Shown here: piece after piece, positions 8,779 through 18,741 of the stretch
How the letters are laid out: each line of letters begins with the position of its first letter
Position numbering within the stretch: position 1 is the stretch's first letter
Origin: Alcaligenaceae bacterium
GTDB taxonomy: Bacteria; Pseudomonadota; Gammaproteobacteria; Burkholderiales; Burkholderiaceae_B
Length of the DNA stretch: 64,000 bases
Direction: 5' to 3'
Assembly (NCBI GenBank): GCA_013416405.1
Contig: JACCET010000001.1
Span: 496,001-560,000, forward strand
Made by a program: the position numbers and the translations under genes
The notes under the pieces: generated by a model
Databases searched by the model: none
What the model was told of the DNA's origin: nothing
The model's input: the letters and a program-made list of their open reading frames with translations, nothing else

Positions 8779-10173
8779 CTATCCCGTATGCGTCATGTCT
8801 ATGGGTTTGATCCAGTTGTCGTACTGTTCGGCACTGACGTAACCCAGCGCCAACGCCGACTCGCGCAAGGTAATACTTTCTTTTTGCGCCTTCTTGGCAA
8901 TGGCCGCCGCCTTGTCATAACCTATGTGTCGGTTCAGCGCGGTGACCAGCATAAGATTTTTTTCAAGATTGTCCGCAATGCGCTGGCCGTTCGGCTCTAT
9001 GCCGACCGCGCAATGATCGTTGAAGGCCAGGCAGGCATCTGCAAGCAAGGTAATGCTTTCCAGCACGTTGTGCACCATGACTGGCTTGTACACATTCAGC
9101 TGAAAATTACCCTGCGTACCCGCAAAAGCCGTGGCTGCGTCATTACCGAACACCTGCACGCAGACCATGGTCATGGCCTCGCACTGGGTAGGATTGACCT
9201 TGCCCGGCATAATGGATGAGCCGGGTTCATTGTCGGGAATATTCAGCTCACCTATACCGCAGCGCGGACCACTGGCCAGCCAGCGCACATCGTTGGCCAT
9301 TTTCATGAGGGCACCGGCCAGGGTACGCAGCGACGCCGATAAATTCACCAAGGCATCGTGTGCCGACAAGGCAAAAAACTTGTTGTCGGCCGAGCGAAAC
9401 GGCAGCCCGGTAATCTGGGCGATGTATCCTGCTGCGGTATCGCCAAAACGGGGATGGGCATTCAAACCCGTGCCCACTGCGGTACCGCCTATGGCCAAGT
9501 CAAAAATACCGGGCAGATCAGCCTGCACGGCATCCAGCGCAAAATCAATCTGCGCCACCCAGGCGCCAATTTCCTGTCCCAGGGTAACGGGCGTTGCATC
9601 CTGCAAATGGGTACGACCGGTTTTGACGACATCACTGTAGGTCTGGGCCTTCTCGGCCAATGTGCTGCGCAATGTACCTACTGCGGGGAACAGGCGTCGC
9701 TGCAGCTCTTGTGCAACGGCGATATGCATGGCGGTCGGAAACGTATCGTTCGACGACTGGCCGCGATTGACGTGATCGTTCGGGTGCACGGGCTGCTTCG
9801 AACCCATGTTGCCACCAGCCAGCTCGATGGCACGGTTGGAAATGACCTCGTTGGCGTTCATGTTCGATTGTGTTCCCGACCCGGTCTGGAACACCACCAG
9901 CGGAAATTCGTCGTTCAGCTTGCCTGCAATGACTTCATCGGCAGCCCGCACAATAAGATTGGCGATATCGGCCGGCAGCTCGCCCAGCTCGGCATTGGCC
10001 TGGGCCGCCGCTTTTTTAAGTATGCCCAAGGCAGTAATCATGGGCGGTTGCCAGGTGAACCGACCAACGCCTATTGGGAAATTCTGGATAGAACGCTGCG
10101 TTTGGGCGCCCCAGTAATGGGCCGCCGGTACTTCGATCTCGCCCATGGAATCAGATTCAATTCGATTAGCCAT
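8779..10173 (-). CDS. fumC: Class II fumarate hydratase
   Basis: Converts fumarate to L-malate in the citric acid cycle; a homotetramer without an iron-sulphur cluster. At 464 residues it is the usual length. Visible motifs are [19 protein letters not shown], the [12 protein letters not shown] substrate loop, [16 protein letters not shown] with the catalytic His, and the superfamily signature [13 protein letters not shown] near residue 317. The start has an AGGAG site. It lies 24 bases after epd and 4 bases before the DUF488 gene. Confidence 0.96.
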   Translation of the reverse strand: MANRIESDSMGEIEVPAAHYWGAQTQRSIQNFPIGVGRFTWQPPMITALGILKKAAAQANAELGELPADIANLIVRAADEVIAGKLNDEFPLVVFQTGSGTQSNMNANEVISNRAIELAGGNMGSKQPVHPNDHVNRGQSSNDTFPTAMHIAVAQELQRRLFPAVGTLRSTLAEKAQTYSDVVKTGRTHLQDATPVTLGQEIGAWVAQIDFALDAVQADLPGIFDLAIGGTAVGTGLNAHPRFGDTAAGYIAQITGLPFRSADNKFFALSAHDALVNLSASLRTLAGALMKMANDVRWLASGPRCGIGELNIPDNEPGSSIMPGKVNPTQCEAMTMVCVQVFGNDAATAFAGTQGNFQLNVYKPVMVHNVLESITLLADACLAFNDHCAVGIEPNGQRIADNLEKNLMLVTALNRHIGYDKAAAIAKKAQKESITLRESALALGYVSAEQYDNWIKPIDMTHTG

Positions 10174-10197
10174 TACGGCTGCTCCTGTGAAAAGCTG

Positions 10198-11247
10198 CTA
10201 CAAAGAACTGGCTTGCACTTGCTGAAACCGTGCCGACCAGGCCTGCGTCACATCCAGCATGCGATTGGCAAAGCCCCATTCATTATCGAACCAGATAAAC
10301 AGGTTGGCAAAACCGTCGCCATTGGTGCGTGTTTGGCTGGCATCGATAATGGCCGAGTGCGAGTTATGGTTGAAATCCACAGAGGCATGTGGATGATCGG
10401 AATAATCCAGCAGGCCCCGATAGTGTTGCGTGGCCCCCAGCAGCATTGCGTTGAGTGCCTGTGCGGGGACATCGCTTTTAAACTTGAGCATCAAGTCTAT
10501 GGCCGAGACATTCAATATGGGTACGCGTATGGCCTTGGCCTGCACCTTGCCCTTGAACTGCGGCAACAACCGCTCTACGCCCTGAGCCAGCCCCGTTGCT
10601 ACTGGAATGACCGACTGCATGGCCGAGCGTGTTCTGCGCAGGTCGGAATGATGATATCCATCTATCATGGGCTGGTCGTTCATGACCGAATGCAGCGTGG
10701 TCAGGAAAGCATGATCAACGCCAAAGGCGGCATCAAGCTCGGCCAATATGGGAACGATGGCGTTTGTAGTGCATGACGCACTCGAAACCAGGGTTTCAGT
10801 GCCGGTCAGCGTTTGATGATTGATGCCGTACACCACGGTGCAGTCAACGTCTTGCGCACTATTGCAAGGTTGAGACACCAGCACCCTGGGGCAACCGGCA
10901 TCGATGAAACGCTGCAATTGCTGGCGCGAACTGTAGTGCCCCGAACACTCCAACAGCAGATCTATGCCCAGCACAGGCCAATCAACGGCTTCAGGCTCAG
11001 TTTCATGGCTGACCTGTATGACTTGGCCATTGACCACCAGACCTGTAGCGCCCTGCTCCACCTTGCCGGGAAAAATACCGTGGGTGGAATCGAACTGAGA
11101 CAAATACACCATGCTGGCCAGGTCTGCCGGCTCGTTGATGGCCACGACCTGGAAGAAGTCTTTGAGCGGCGATTCGTACAACGCCCGCAGCAAGCATCGG
11201 CCTATACGGCCATAACCATTGATTGCCAGACGTATAGGACGGCTCAT
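10198..11247 (-). CDS. epd: Erythrose-4-phosphate / glyceraldehyde-3-phosphate dehydrogenase (Epd-like)
   Basis: A 349-residue GAPDH-fold enzyme. The NAD loop INGYGRIGR, the catalytic Cys159 in SSASCTTNAI, and the C-terminal WFDNEWGFANRMLD are present. Several details match E. coli Epd more than GapA as I remember them: VVYGINHQTL, HSVMNDQPMIDGYHHSDLRRTRSA and SVDFNHNSHSAIIDASQTR. Epd oxidises erythrose 4-phosphate to 4-phosphoerythronate for pyridoxal-phosphate synthesis. Its place ahead of fumC instead of pgk-pyk is neutral. GAPDH activity cannot be excluded from sequence alone. Confidence 0.8.
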   Translation of the reverse strand: MSRPIRLAINGYGRIGRCLLRALYESPLKDFFQVVAINEPADLASMVYLSQFDSTHGIFPGKVEQGATGLVVNGQVIQVSHETEPEAVDWPVLGIDLLLECSGHYSSRQQLQRFIDAGCPRVLVSQPCNSAQDVDCTVVYGINHQTLTGTETLVSSASCTTNAIVPILAELDAAFGVDHAFLTTLHSVMNDQPMIDGYHHSDLRRTRSAMQSVIPVATGLAQGVERLLPQFKGKVQAKAIRVPILNVSAIDLMLKFKSDVPAQALNAMLLGATQHYRGLLDYSDHPHASVDFNHNSHSAIIDASQTRTNGDGFANLFIWFDNEWGFANRMLDVTQAWSARFQQVQASSL

Positions 11248-11282
11248 GTGGTGTTCTCGATTCTATTGAAGATGGTTTCTGT

Positions 11283-11321
11283 GTCATGCCTTGTTCCTGT
11301 CTGACAGGAACAAGGCATGAC
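11283..11321. repeat. 39-base near-perfect palindrome between mmsA and epd
   Basis: Two 19-base arms (11283-11301 and 11303-11321) are exact reverse complements with a single base, T11302, between them. It is the only notable element in the 106-base gap. As RNA it would form a long hairpin, but no T-run follows on either strand, so a simple intrinsic terminator is doubtful. It may be an RNA-stabilising stem, a cruciform or a large operator. Confidence 0.7.
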
Positions 11322-11353
11322 GTACATCTTGAACTTTACTACTTTCGAGACAA

Positions 11354-12901
11354 CTACATGGTTGGCATGATGAACTCGTTGCCTTTGCTGATGTTCTCGG
11401 GCCAGCGTTGCATGATGGATTTCTGCTTGGTGTAGAAACGCACGCCCTCTTCGCCATAGGAATGGGTGTCGCCAAACAGGCTGCGTTTCCAGCCGCCAAA
11501 GCCGTGCCAGGACATGGGCACGGGGATGGGTACGTTCACACCTACCATGCCCACCTGTATGCGCCGTGCAAATTCGCGGGCGGTATGACCGTCGCTGGTG
11601 AAGCACGACACGCCATTGCCGAACTCGTGCTTATTGACCAAGTCAACAGCCGCACCCAGGTCGGGCACATGCACGCAGGCCAGCACAGGGCCAAATATCT
11701 CTTCCTTGTAGATACGCATTTCGGGAGTGACATTATCGAACAAGGTACCACCGACATAAAAACCTTGCTCATGTCCTTCTACCTTATGGCCGCGTCCGTC
11801 AACCAGCAGGTCGGCACCCTCTTCCACGCCCAGGGCGATATAGCCTTCAATGCGTTTCAAAGCTTCGGCAGTGACCACCGGCCCCATTTCAGCATCCAGG
11901 TGCATGCCATCCTTGATCTTCAGTGTTTGTGCACGCTCTTTCAAGGCAGGCAATATCTTCTTGCCGACATCGCCCACCAGCACGGCTACTGAAATGGCCA
12001 TACAACGCTCGCCGGCCGAGCCATAAGCCGCACCAACCAAGGCGTCTATGGTGCGCTCGATATCGGCATCCGGCATGATGATCATGTGGTTCTTGGCGCC
12101 ACCCAAAGCCTGCACGCGCTTGCCGAAGTGGGCTCCGCGCTCGTAAATATATTGGGCAATAGGCGTGGAACCTACAAAGCTCAGTGCCGCGACATCGGGG
12201 TGTTCAAGCAGGCCATCAACCACCACCTTGTCGCCCTGCACCACGTTGAAGATGCCGTCGGGCAAACCGGCCTGCTTGAACAGCCGGGCCATCAGCAGTG
12301 CGACGCTGGGATCACGTTCGCTGGGCTTCAGGATAAAGGCGTTGCCGGCCGCGATGGCCATGGGGAACATCCAGCATGGCACCATGCACGGAAAATTGAA
12401 CGGAGTAATACCGGCCACCACACCCAGCGGCTGACGCATGGTCCAGTTGTCTATGCCATTGGCCACTTGTTCTGTGTAGTCGCCTTTGAGCAACTGCGGA
12501 ATGCCGCAGGCAAACTCGATCACATCAATGCCGCGCGCGACCTCGCCTTGTGCATCGGTGAACACTTTGCCATGCTCGGCCGTGATCATGGCGGCCAGCT
12601 CGTCGGTATGTTCGTTCATCAACTGCAGGAACTTGTTCATGATCCGCGCACGCTTGACGGGTGGTGTGTCTGCCCAGGCAGGAGCCGCCGCCGCAGACGA
12701 GGCGACGGCGGCATTCAGGTCATCCAGTGTGGACAGGACAACCTTGCGCGTGGCGACACCCGTAGACGGGTTGAAGACATCCTGCTTGCGCGTGCCGCTG
12801 CTGGCTGCAGTTTGACCATTGATGAAGTTGATGACATCGCTGCCATCGGTATAGGGCGCCTGGGCGCTAAGCGTGCTGGCTGCCTGATTCTGATCTTTCA
12901 T
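11354..12901 (-). CDS. mmsA: CoA-acylating methylmalonate-semialdehyde dehydrogenase
   Basis: A 515-residue aldehyde dehydrogenase of valine, inositol and beta-alanine breakdown that converts (methyl)malonate semialdehyde and CoA to propionyl- or acetyl-CoA with loss of CO2. MmsA features are clear: [11 protein letters not shown], the [15 protein letters not shown] block, [15 protein letters not shown], the active-site Cys300 in GSAGERCMA, and the C-terminal [21 protein letters not shown]. The N terminus is some 15 residues longer than many homologues but the ATG at 12901 is the only clear start. A divergent LysR gene lies 161 bases away. Valine-pathway partners (mmsB, acyl-CoA dehydrogenase) are not adjacent. 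Confidence 0.93.
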   Translation of the reverse strand: MKDQNQAASTLSAQAPYTDGSDVINFINGQTAASSGTRKQDVFNPSTGVATRKVVLSTLDDLNAAVASSAAAAPAWADTPPVKRARIMNKFLQLMNEHTDELAAMITAEHGKVFTDAQGEVARGIDVIEFACGIPQLLKGDYTEQVANGIDNWTMRQPLGVVAGITPFNFPCMVPCWMFPMAIAAGNAFILKPSERDPSVALLMARLFKQAGLPDGIFNVVQGDKVVVDGLLEHPDVAALSFVGSTPIAQYIYERGAHFGKRVQALGGAKNHMIIMPDADIERTIDALVGAAYGSAGERCMAISVAVLVGDVGKKILPALKERAQTLKIKDGMHLDAEMGPVVTAEALKRIEGYIALGVEEGADLLVDGRGHKVEGHEQGFYVGGTLFDNVTPEMRIYKEEIFGPVLACVHVPDLGAAVDLVNKHEFGNGVSCFTSDGHTAREFARRIQVGMVGVNVPIPVPMSWHGFGGWKRSLFGDTHSYGEEGVRFYTKQKSIMQRWPENISKGNEFIMPTM

Positions 12902-12981
12902 GAAAGTTTCCTGGTATTGAATGCGGACAGGAAAAGTATAGGCATGCGGAGCCGCTCCAACAAGACCATATTGCTGGATAC

Positions 12982-13003
12982 ATTGTTTAATTTAATAGAC
13001 AAT
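12982..13003. promoter_or_regulatory. Putative LysR-type operator between mmsA and its divergent regulator
   Basis: ATTGT (12982-12986) and ACAAT (12999-13003) form an inverted repeat around an AT-rich centre, a T-N11-A-like layout in the 161-base divergent gap. The location between a LysR gene and its probable target is typical for these regulators. Confidence 0.45.
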
Positions 13004-13062
13004 AAACATAACGGGAGCCCGATGTGCTTTCGTAAGGTTCAGGAAAACCAGGGGCATCCACC

Positions 13063-14016
13063 ATGAAAGAACAGAAAAACGAACTGATGTGGTCACACAT
13101 CTACTGGCTGGGCATGCTGGGCACCACGGGCAGCTATACCGCCGCGGCCAGGCGGTTGGGTGTTAGCAAGGGCGCGGTCAGCCTGCGCATTGCGGAGTTG
13201 GAGCAGGTGTCTGGAGTATCGTTGGTGCAGCGCACCACCCGCAGCGTAAGGCTTACTGAAGCTGGCCAAGCGTTGGTTGACGGCACGCGCCAAGCCTTTT
13301 CCGACATAGAACAGGGCTTTGAGAGCATACGTGACCTGGCCAACATGCCTCGGGGTGTTGTGCGCATTACGGTGCCTGTCGCGCTGGGTCGGCAAATAAT
13401 CATGCCCATGCTAGCCGGCTTTCTGCAAAATCATCCCGACGTGCGCGTGGAAATCGAACTTTCCGATCACATCAGTTCTCTTGCGAGTGAAGGCTTTGAT
13501 CTGGCCATACGCCATACCGGCCATGTGCCCGATACCCATGTTGCATGGCTGTTGCGATCGTCATCCACCTTGCTCGTGGCGACCCCTGACTATCTGCGGC
13601 GGCACGGCCACCCGAAAAAACCTCAAGACCTGACTGGCCACAATTGCCTGTACTACCTGCGCTCGGCGGCCGCACCCGCCTGGAGCTTTGCCCCCATCAA
13701 GCGCGAGAGCGAACGTCATAGCGTACCAATCAAAGGCAATTTTTGTGCCAATAACAGCGAAGCCCTGCGCGAACTAGTGCTGGCCGGCCAGGGCATAGCC
13801 TTGCTGCCCGATTTCACAGCACAGACTGACGTCGAGGCCAGGCGTTTGGTGCATTTGCTGCCTGGCTGGAAACCCGTAGGCGTGTTTGGCGACGCCATTT
13901 ACGCCATCAGACCCTACAGCGCCTATGTACCGTTGGCCGTAAGGGCTCTGGTGGATTATCTTAAATTGGCTTTTGACCCGGCCAGCCAGGCTCGCGTGGA
14001 GTCGCCGGCCCGCTGA
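13063..14016 (+). CDS. LysR-family transcriptional regulator (divergent from mmsA)
   Basis: A 317-residue LTTR. The N-terminal winged helix reads GSYTAAARRLGVSKGAVSLRIAELEQ, followed by SLVQRTTRSVRLTEAGQALV; the rest is a periplasmic-binding-protein-like effector domain. It belongs to the CrgA/DmlR-like group judging by LVQRTTRSVRLTEAG and the GLLAGQGIALLPDF-like region (VLAGQGIALLPDF). It is transcribed away from mmsA and probably controls it. Its 3' end overlaps the 3' end of the glycerate kinase gene by 61 bases in the opposite direction. Confidence 0.92.
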   Translation: MKEQKNELMWSHIYWLGMLGTTGSYTAAARRLGVSKGAVSLRIAELEQVSGVSLVQRTTRSVRLTEAGQALVDGTRQAFSDIEQGFESIRDLANMPRGVVRITVPVALGRQIIMPMLAGFLQNHPDVRVEIELSDHISSLASEGFDLAIRHTGHVPDTHVAWLLRSSSTLLVATPDYLRRHGHPKKPQDLTGHNCLYYLRSAAAPAWSFAPIKRESERHSVPIKGNFCANNSEALRELVLAGQGIALLPDFTAQTDVEARRLVHLLPGWKPVGVFGDAIYAIRPYSAYVPLAVRALVDYLKLAFDPASQARVESPAR

Positions 14017-15101
14017 CGCAGATATTCACCGGCATGCGCGTAAGCCTGTTCCAGCGACACGGGGCCAGGGGCCAGGCTGAAAGCAGCGGTGATCCCTGCC
14101 TGATACAACGCCTCGTAGCCCTCGCCCAGTGACCCAGCCAGGGCAATCACAGGAATACCTTTGCGACTGGCGTATCGGGCCACCCCGGCGGGCGTTTTGC
14201 CCAGCAAGGTTTGCGCATCCATGCGTCCTTCGCCGGTAAAGACCAGATCGGCCCCGTCCAGCGCGCCAACCAGGCCGGACAGTTCGGCCACCAGCTCTAC
14301 GCCCGGCCGGAAGCTGGCATTAAAGCAAGTCTTGACGGCAAAACCCAGGCCACCGGCAGCGCCCATGCCGGGAATATTGCGGTGATCTTCACCGAACTGG
14401 CTGGCGCAGACATCGGCAAAATGCGACAAAGCTGCGTCCAGGACAGCAACATCTTCGGCCGAGGCGCCTTTCTGGGGTCCGAATATCGCAGATGCTCCGC
14501 GCAGCCCGCACAGGGGATTATCAACATCAACGGCAATTTCAAACTGCATGTCTTTCAGGCTGGCATCAACATCATCAAGCACGATGCGATCAAGCTGACG
14601 CAAAGCGGCACCGCCGCCCGGCAAATCCTGGCCCTGCGCATCGAGCAGGCGCACACCCAGCGCTTGCAGCAGTCCGGCGCCAGCATCGTTGGTTGCGCTG
14701 CCTCCCAGGCCCAGGACGATATGCCGGGCACCGGCCTGGATGGCGTCCTGAACAAGCTGGCCCACGCCGTAGCTGCTGGCCAGCAAGGGCTTACGCTCCA
14801 GCGGGGCGATTTGCTCCAGTCCCGCAGCCGCCGCCATTTCTATAAATGCCTTGCCATCGCCGAGCCAGCCCCAGCTGGCCTGGCAAGGCCGGCCATTGGC
14901 ATCGAGCACATCCAGCAATTTTTCCTGGCCCCCTGTTGCCGCCAAAACAGCGTCCAGCGATCCCTCGCCACCATCGGCCATGGGTACGCAAACGATATCG
15001 GCCGAGGGCAGCACCTGCCGGACGCCATCCGCGATGGCTTCGGCCACTTCGGCAGCGCTCAGGCATTCTTTGAATGAATCGGGGGCTATGACTATACGCA
15101 T
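13956..15101 (-). CDS. Glycerate kinase (GlxK/GarK family)
   Basis: Phosphorylates D-glycerate to a phosphoglycerate (2-phospho in this family). A 381-residue protein beginning MRIVIAPDSFKECLSA, with VPMADGGEGSLDAV, LASSYGVGQL, GLGGSATNDAGAGLLQALG and GADLVFTGEGRMDAQTLLGKTP, all family landmarks. The ATG at 15101 is chosen; a TTG three codons upstream has no spacing from the AAGG sequence. It lies 33 bases after a hydroxypyruvate reductase gene, so the pair turns hydroxypyruvate into phosphoglycerate, the end of glyoxylate/glycerate assimilation. The 61-base tail overlap with the convergent LysR gene may limit simultaneous expression. Confidence 0.93.
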   Translation of the reverse strand: MRIVIAPDSFKECLSAAEVAEAIADGVRQVLPSADIVCVPMADGGEGSLDAVLAATGGQEKLLDVLDANGRPCQASWGWLGDGKAFIEMAAAAGLEQIAPLERKPLLASSYGVGQLVQDAIQAGARHIVLGLGGSATNDAGAGLLQALGVRLLDAQGQDLPGGGAALRQLDRIVLDDVDASLKDMQFEIAVDVDNPLCGLRGASAIFGPQKGASAEDVAVLDAALSHFADVCASQFGEDHRNIPGMGAAGGLGFAVKTCFNASFRPGVELVAELSGLVGALDGADLVFTGEGRMDAQTLLGKTPAGVARYASRKGIPVIALAGSLGEGYEALYQAGITAAFSLAPGPVSLEQAYAHAGEYLRQRAGDSTRAWLAGSKANLR

Positions 15102-15134
15102 GCAAAACAACCTTGTTCAAGTTTTGGAACAGCC

Positions 15135-16112
15135 CTACTTGCGGGCGCCAACGACATTACGCGGATTGCCCTGATGAAAGGCCTCGATGTTGGCAACCAG
15201 TTGATCAGCCAGCCCTTGTATGGCTTCTTGGCTGGCCCAGGCCACATGCGGCGTCAGGATAAAGTTGGGCAGGTCCAGCAATTGAACCAGAGGATGGCTA
15301 TTTTCGGGCGGCTCGGGCGCGGTAACATCAAAACCGGCCCCACCCAGCTGACCCGAGCGCATGGCCCTAGCCAGAGCCTCTTCATTGACCAGACCGCCTC
15401 GTGCCGTGTTGATCAGCAAGGGCTTGCGTTTCATCTGTGCAAATTCATCGTCTGATATCAGGTTGCGGGTGTGCTCGTTCAGCGGACAATGCAGGGTGAT
15501 GACATCGCTTTGCTCCAGGAATTGTTCGAACGGCGTGTACAGACTACCCTGCTTCTGACCACCCTTGCGGGCGGCGAACAATACACGCATACCCAGAGCC
15601 CGCCCTATGGCAGCGACTGACTTCCCCAGCGAACCCTCGCCAATAATGCCCAGTGTGGAGCCAGCCAAGTCTTTGATGGGATAGTCAAAATAGCAGAACT
15701 GCTGGGCAGCATGCCAGCGCCCTGCCTTGACCGACTCCCGATAGGCCACAATGCTGCGGCGCAAGGCGAATATTAGAGCAAAGGTATGCTCGGGCACGGT
15801 ATTTACGGCATAGCCACGAATATTGGACACGACGACCCCTTTTTCCGCGCAGGCCGCCAGATCGATATTGTCGGTTCCTGTGGCGGCCACAGCCACCATT
15901 TTCAGCCTGGTTGCAGTTTCCAGGGCCGGCCGGCGTAAAGCCACCTTATTCGTGATGACGATATCGGCATCGGCAATCCGTTCGCCCACTTGCTCACTGC
16001 TGGTACGCTCGTAGACCGTGAGTTCATGTTCGAAAGAAAACGGACGTATGACGGTTTCAGGCGAAATAGTGTCACGATCCAGGAAAACGACTTGCAGCGT
16101 TTGATTGGCCAT
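15135..16112 (-). CDS. hprA: Hydroxypyruvate reductase / glycerate dehydrogenase (HprA-like)
   Basis: A 325-residue D-2-hydroxyacid dehydrogenase. It opens with VVFLDRDTISPETV, carries the NAD loop GIIGEGSLGKSVA, and the catalytic set: Arg in LINTARGGLVNEEAL, Glu in TAPEPPENSHP, His in FILTPHVAWASQEA. FCYFDYPIKDLAGSTLG and ADQLVANIEAF closely follow methylotroph HprA as I remember it, so glycerate dehydrogenase is preferred over lactate or formate dehydrogenase. The ATG at 16112 is preferred to an upstream start that would add 33 odd residues. It is the first gene of an operon with glycerate kinase and diverges from the S9 peptidase gene. Confidence 0.88.
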   Translation of the reverse strand: MANQTLQVVFLDRDTISPETVIRPFSFEHELTVYERTSSEQVGERIADADIVITNKVALRRPALETATRLKMVAVAATGTDNIDLAACAEKGVVVSNIRGYAVNTVPEHTFALIFALRRSIVAYRESVKAGRWHAAQQFCYFDYPIKDLAGSTLGIIGEGSLGKSVAAIGRALGMRVLFAARKGGQKQGSLYTPFEQFLEQSDVITLHCPLNEHTRNLISDDEFAQMKRKPLLINTARGGLVNEEALARAMRSGQLGGAGFDVTAPEPPENSHPLVQLLDLPNFILTPHVAWASQEAIQGLADQLVANIEAFHQGNPRNVVGARK

Positions 16113-16256
16113 TGAATACCCTGTGGTTTGGAAGACAGCAATACGGCCCGCCCCATGCTGCAGCGGCACCAGATAATAATCCGATATAGTAATAGGAAAC
16201 GTGCGCGGCACGAACTATCGCAATCCAGCGCGCTGCGCACCCAACGGGATTCAAAA

Positions 16257-18119
16257 ATGACACCAAAGAAATATGCAGTCCAGGACTTTTTCCGTAACCC
16301 TGAACGCGGTTTTTTTCGGCTCTCTGATGACGGCGCCATGCTGGGGTTTATGGAGCCGGTAAGCATAAATGGGCAGCCTCCCCGCATGAATATTTGCGTA
16401 CAAGCACTGGATGGCAGCCATCCCACCGGCCCAATACGACGTCTGACCGACGAAACCGAACGCGATATCGCCCAGTTCTTCTGGAAGGGTTCGGGCACTG
16501 TCATCTATGAAAAAGACTTCAATGGCGATGAAAATTTCCATGTGCTGGCCGTAGATGCGCACAGCGGTGTACTGACCGACCTGACGCCCTTTCCTGGCGT
16601 GCGTGCCAGCATAGAAGACGATCTGCAAGATGACCCCGATCATATTCTGATCAGCCACAATGGGCGCAACCCCGAAGTATTCGATGTGTATCGGGCCAAT
16701 ATCCGTAGCGGTGAACTTACGCTGGTGGCTGAAAATCCGGGCAATATCATAGGGTGGCAAACTGACCACGAAGGCCGCGTACGCGCCGGCATCGCCAGCG
16801 ACGGCCTGCATACCACGCTGCTGTACCGCGATACCGAAGCCGGCGAATTCAAGCCCATCATCACCACCGACTTTCGCACCAGCGTGGGGCCACAGTTCTT
16901 CACCCCCGACAACCGCCGCATGTACGCCCTGAGCAATCGCGGGCGCAATTACCTGGCCCTGGTGCTTATAGACCCAGCTCAACCTGACGATGAGGAGGTG
17001 GTCTTCAGCGCCATGAGCAACGATCTGGATGGCGCAGCCTATTCGCGTCTGCGTCAGGTGCTGACGGTTGCCGTATATCAGTCCGACAAGCCGCAGTATC
17101 ATTTTTTCGATGACATCAGCGCGCAGCGCTACGCACGTATCTGTGCCCGGCTTGAAGGCTACGATGTCGCCCTGCAAAGCAGCACAAAGGACGAGAAAAA
17201 ATTCATCGTGGCCGCTTACAACGACCGCACGCCTGGCAGTCGATATATATACGACGCCACCTTAGATACCCTGGACAAGCTGGCCGATATCAATCCGGCC
17301 CTGACAGAGCGCGATATGGCAACCGTGCAGCCCGTCAGCTATCAGTCGCGCGATGGCCTGACCATACACGGCTACCTGACTTTGCCTGTGGGGCGTGAGC
17401 CCAAAAACCTGCCTTGCATCATCAACCCGCACGGCGGCCCATGGGCCCGCGACGGATGGGGCTTTAACCCCGAGGCGCAATTTCTGGCGAATCGTGGCTA
17501 TTGCGTGCTGCAAATGAATTTCCGAGGCTCCACAGGCTATGGTCGTGAGTTCTGGGAAGCCAGCTTCGGCCAATGGGGGCTGGCCATGCAGGACGACATT
17601 ACCGACGGCGTGCAATGGCTGATAGACCGGGGCATAGCCGACCCACAACGCATCGCCATATACGGCGGCAGTTACGGCGGCTATGCCACCTTGGCCGGCA
17701 TCACCTATACCCCAGAACTGTACGCAGCCGCAGTAGACTATGTAGGTGTCTCCAACCTGCTCACCTTCATGAACACGATACCGCCCTACTGGAAACCTAT
17801 GCTGACTAAAATGCACAGCATGGTGGGCAGTCCCGAAACCGATCTTGAACGCCTGGAAGCAACTTCCCCGGCACTTAACGCCGACCGTATCATCACGCCG
17901 CTATTCATCGCGCAGGGTGCGCACGATCCCAGGGTCAACAAAGACGAAAGCGATCAAATGGTTGCGGCCTTGCAGGCTCGCGGCGTGGAAGTGGAGTACA
18001 TGGTCAAGGACAATGAAGGCCACGGCTTTCATAACGACGAGAACAAGTTTGAATTCTATGAGCGCATGGAGGCATTTCTTGCGCAGCACCTGAAACCATC
18101 GCAGCCCGAACCGGCTTGA
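16257..18119 (+). CDS. S9-family serine peptidase (acylaminoacyl/dipeptidyl peptidase type)
   Basis: A 620-residue prolyl-oligopeptidase-family enzyme without a visible signal peptide, so cytoplasmic. The N-terminal two thirds form a beta-propeller with repeated blades. The alpha/beta-hydrolase domain starts near residue 360: NPHGGPWARDGWGFN, the nucleophile Ser472 in YGGSYGGYA, the acid in AQGAHDPRVNKDE, and the His in DNEGHGFHNDENK, in the correct order. It cleaves short peptides or acylated amino acids. The start at 16257 (MTPKKYAV) is taken over an upstream in-frame ATG at 16128 that lies in the divergent promoter. A GST gene follows 13 bases downstream. Confidence 0.92.
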   Translation: MTPKKYAVQDFFRNPERGFFRLSDDGAMLGFMEPVSINGQPPRMNICVQALDGSHPTGPIRRLTDETERDIAQFFWKGSGTVIYEKDFNGDENFHVLAVDAHSGVLTDLTPFPGVRASIEDDLQDDPDHILISHNGRNPEVFDVYRANIRSGELTLVAENPGNIIGWQTDHEGRVRAGIASDGLHTTLLYRDTEAGEFKPIITTDFRTSVGPQFFTPDNRRMYALSNRGRNYLALVLIDPAQPDDEEVVFSAMSNDLDGAAYSRLRQVLTVAVYQSDKPQYHFFDDISAQRYARICARLEGYDVALQSSTKDEKKFIVAAYNDRTPGSRYIYDATLDTLDKLADINPALTERDMATVQPVSYQSRDGLTIHGYLTLPVGREPKNLPCIINPHGGPWARDGWGFNPEAQFLANRGYCVLQMNFRGSTGYGREFWEASFGQWGLAMQDDITDGVQWLIDRGIADPQRIAIYGGSYGGYATLAGITYTPELYAAAVDYVGVSNLLTFMNTIPPYWKPMLTKMHSMVGSPETDLERLEATSPALNADRIITPLFIAQGAHDPRVNKDESDQMVAALQARGVEVEYMVKDNEGHGFHNDENKFEFYERMEAFLAQHLKPSQPEPA

Positions 18120-18132
18120 AGGAAAATCCATC

Positions 18133-18741
18133 ATGAAACTTTATTATCTTCCGGCCGCATGCCCTCTTGCGTCGCACATTGTGCTTGAATGGACCGGCCA
18201 GGCTTACGAGCTGCAGCAAGTCAGCCGTGAAGCACTCAAGCAACCCGCCTACCTGGCACTGAACCCGCTGGGCGCCGTACCCACGCTGGTGGACGGCGAC
18301 TTCATCCTGACCCAGAGCGCCGCCATACTGGAGTACATTGCCGAGCTGAATCCGACTGCCAAGCTGCTGCCCGAGACCCCACGCGGACGCGCGGAAGTAC
18401 GCCGCTGGCTGGGCCTGTGCAATGCCGATATTCACCGCACTTTCGGGAATATTTTTGGCGTGCAGGGCCTGGTCGGCACGCCGGAAGCTCAGCAGGAATT
18501 GGTGGAAAAATCGGCGGCCAAACTGGGGACACTGTTTGCGTTGGCCGAACAGCAACTGGAAGGCAAGGAATGGATCGCCGGCGAGCGTTCTGTTGCGGAT
18601 CCTTATCTGTACACGGTATTGCGTTGGGCAGATGCCAAGAACATCGACCTGTCCAACATGAAAAACCTGCGAGCCTTCAAGGAACGCATGGAACAGGACA
18701 GCGGAGTACAGGCGGCCTTGAAAGCGCAAGGGTTAAACTAA
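18133..18741 (+). CDS. Beta-class glutathione S-transferase
   Basis: A 202-residue GST. The N-terminal thioredoxin fold contains Cys10 in PAACPLASH, the beta-class catalytic cysteine, and the cis-Pro/glutathione motif LGAVPTLVDGDFILTQSAAILEYIAE; the all-helical C-terminal domain contains GERSVADPYLYTVLRW. It follows the S9 peptidase by 13 bases and is probably co-transcribed. Its stop codon is the last clearly chromosomal base before the accessory island begins. Confidence 0.92.
   Translation: MKLYYLPAACPLASHIVLEWTGQAYELQQVSREALKQPAYLALNPLGAVPTLVDGDFILTQSAAILEYIAELNPTAKLLPETPRGRAEVRRWLGLCNADIHRTFGNIFGVQGLVGTPEAQQELVEKSAAKLGTLFALAEQQLEGKEWIAGERSVADPYLYTVLRWADAKNIDLSNMKNLRAFKERMEQDSGVQAALKAQGLN

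Noticed and set aside
9358-10776. Long plus-strand open frame of 472 codons over fumC and epd
   Set aside because: It is the antisense shadow of two clear genes with full catalytic motifs; its translation has no recognisable domain.
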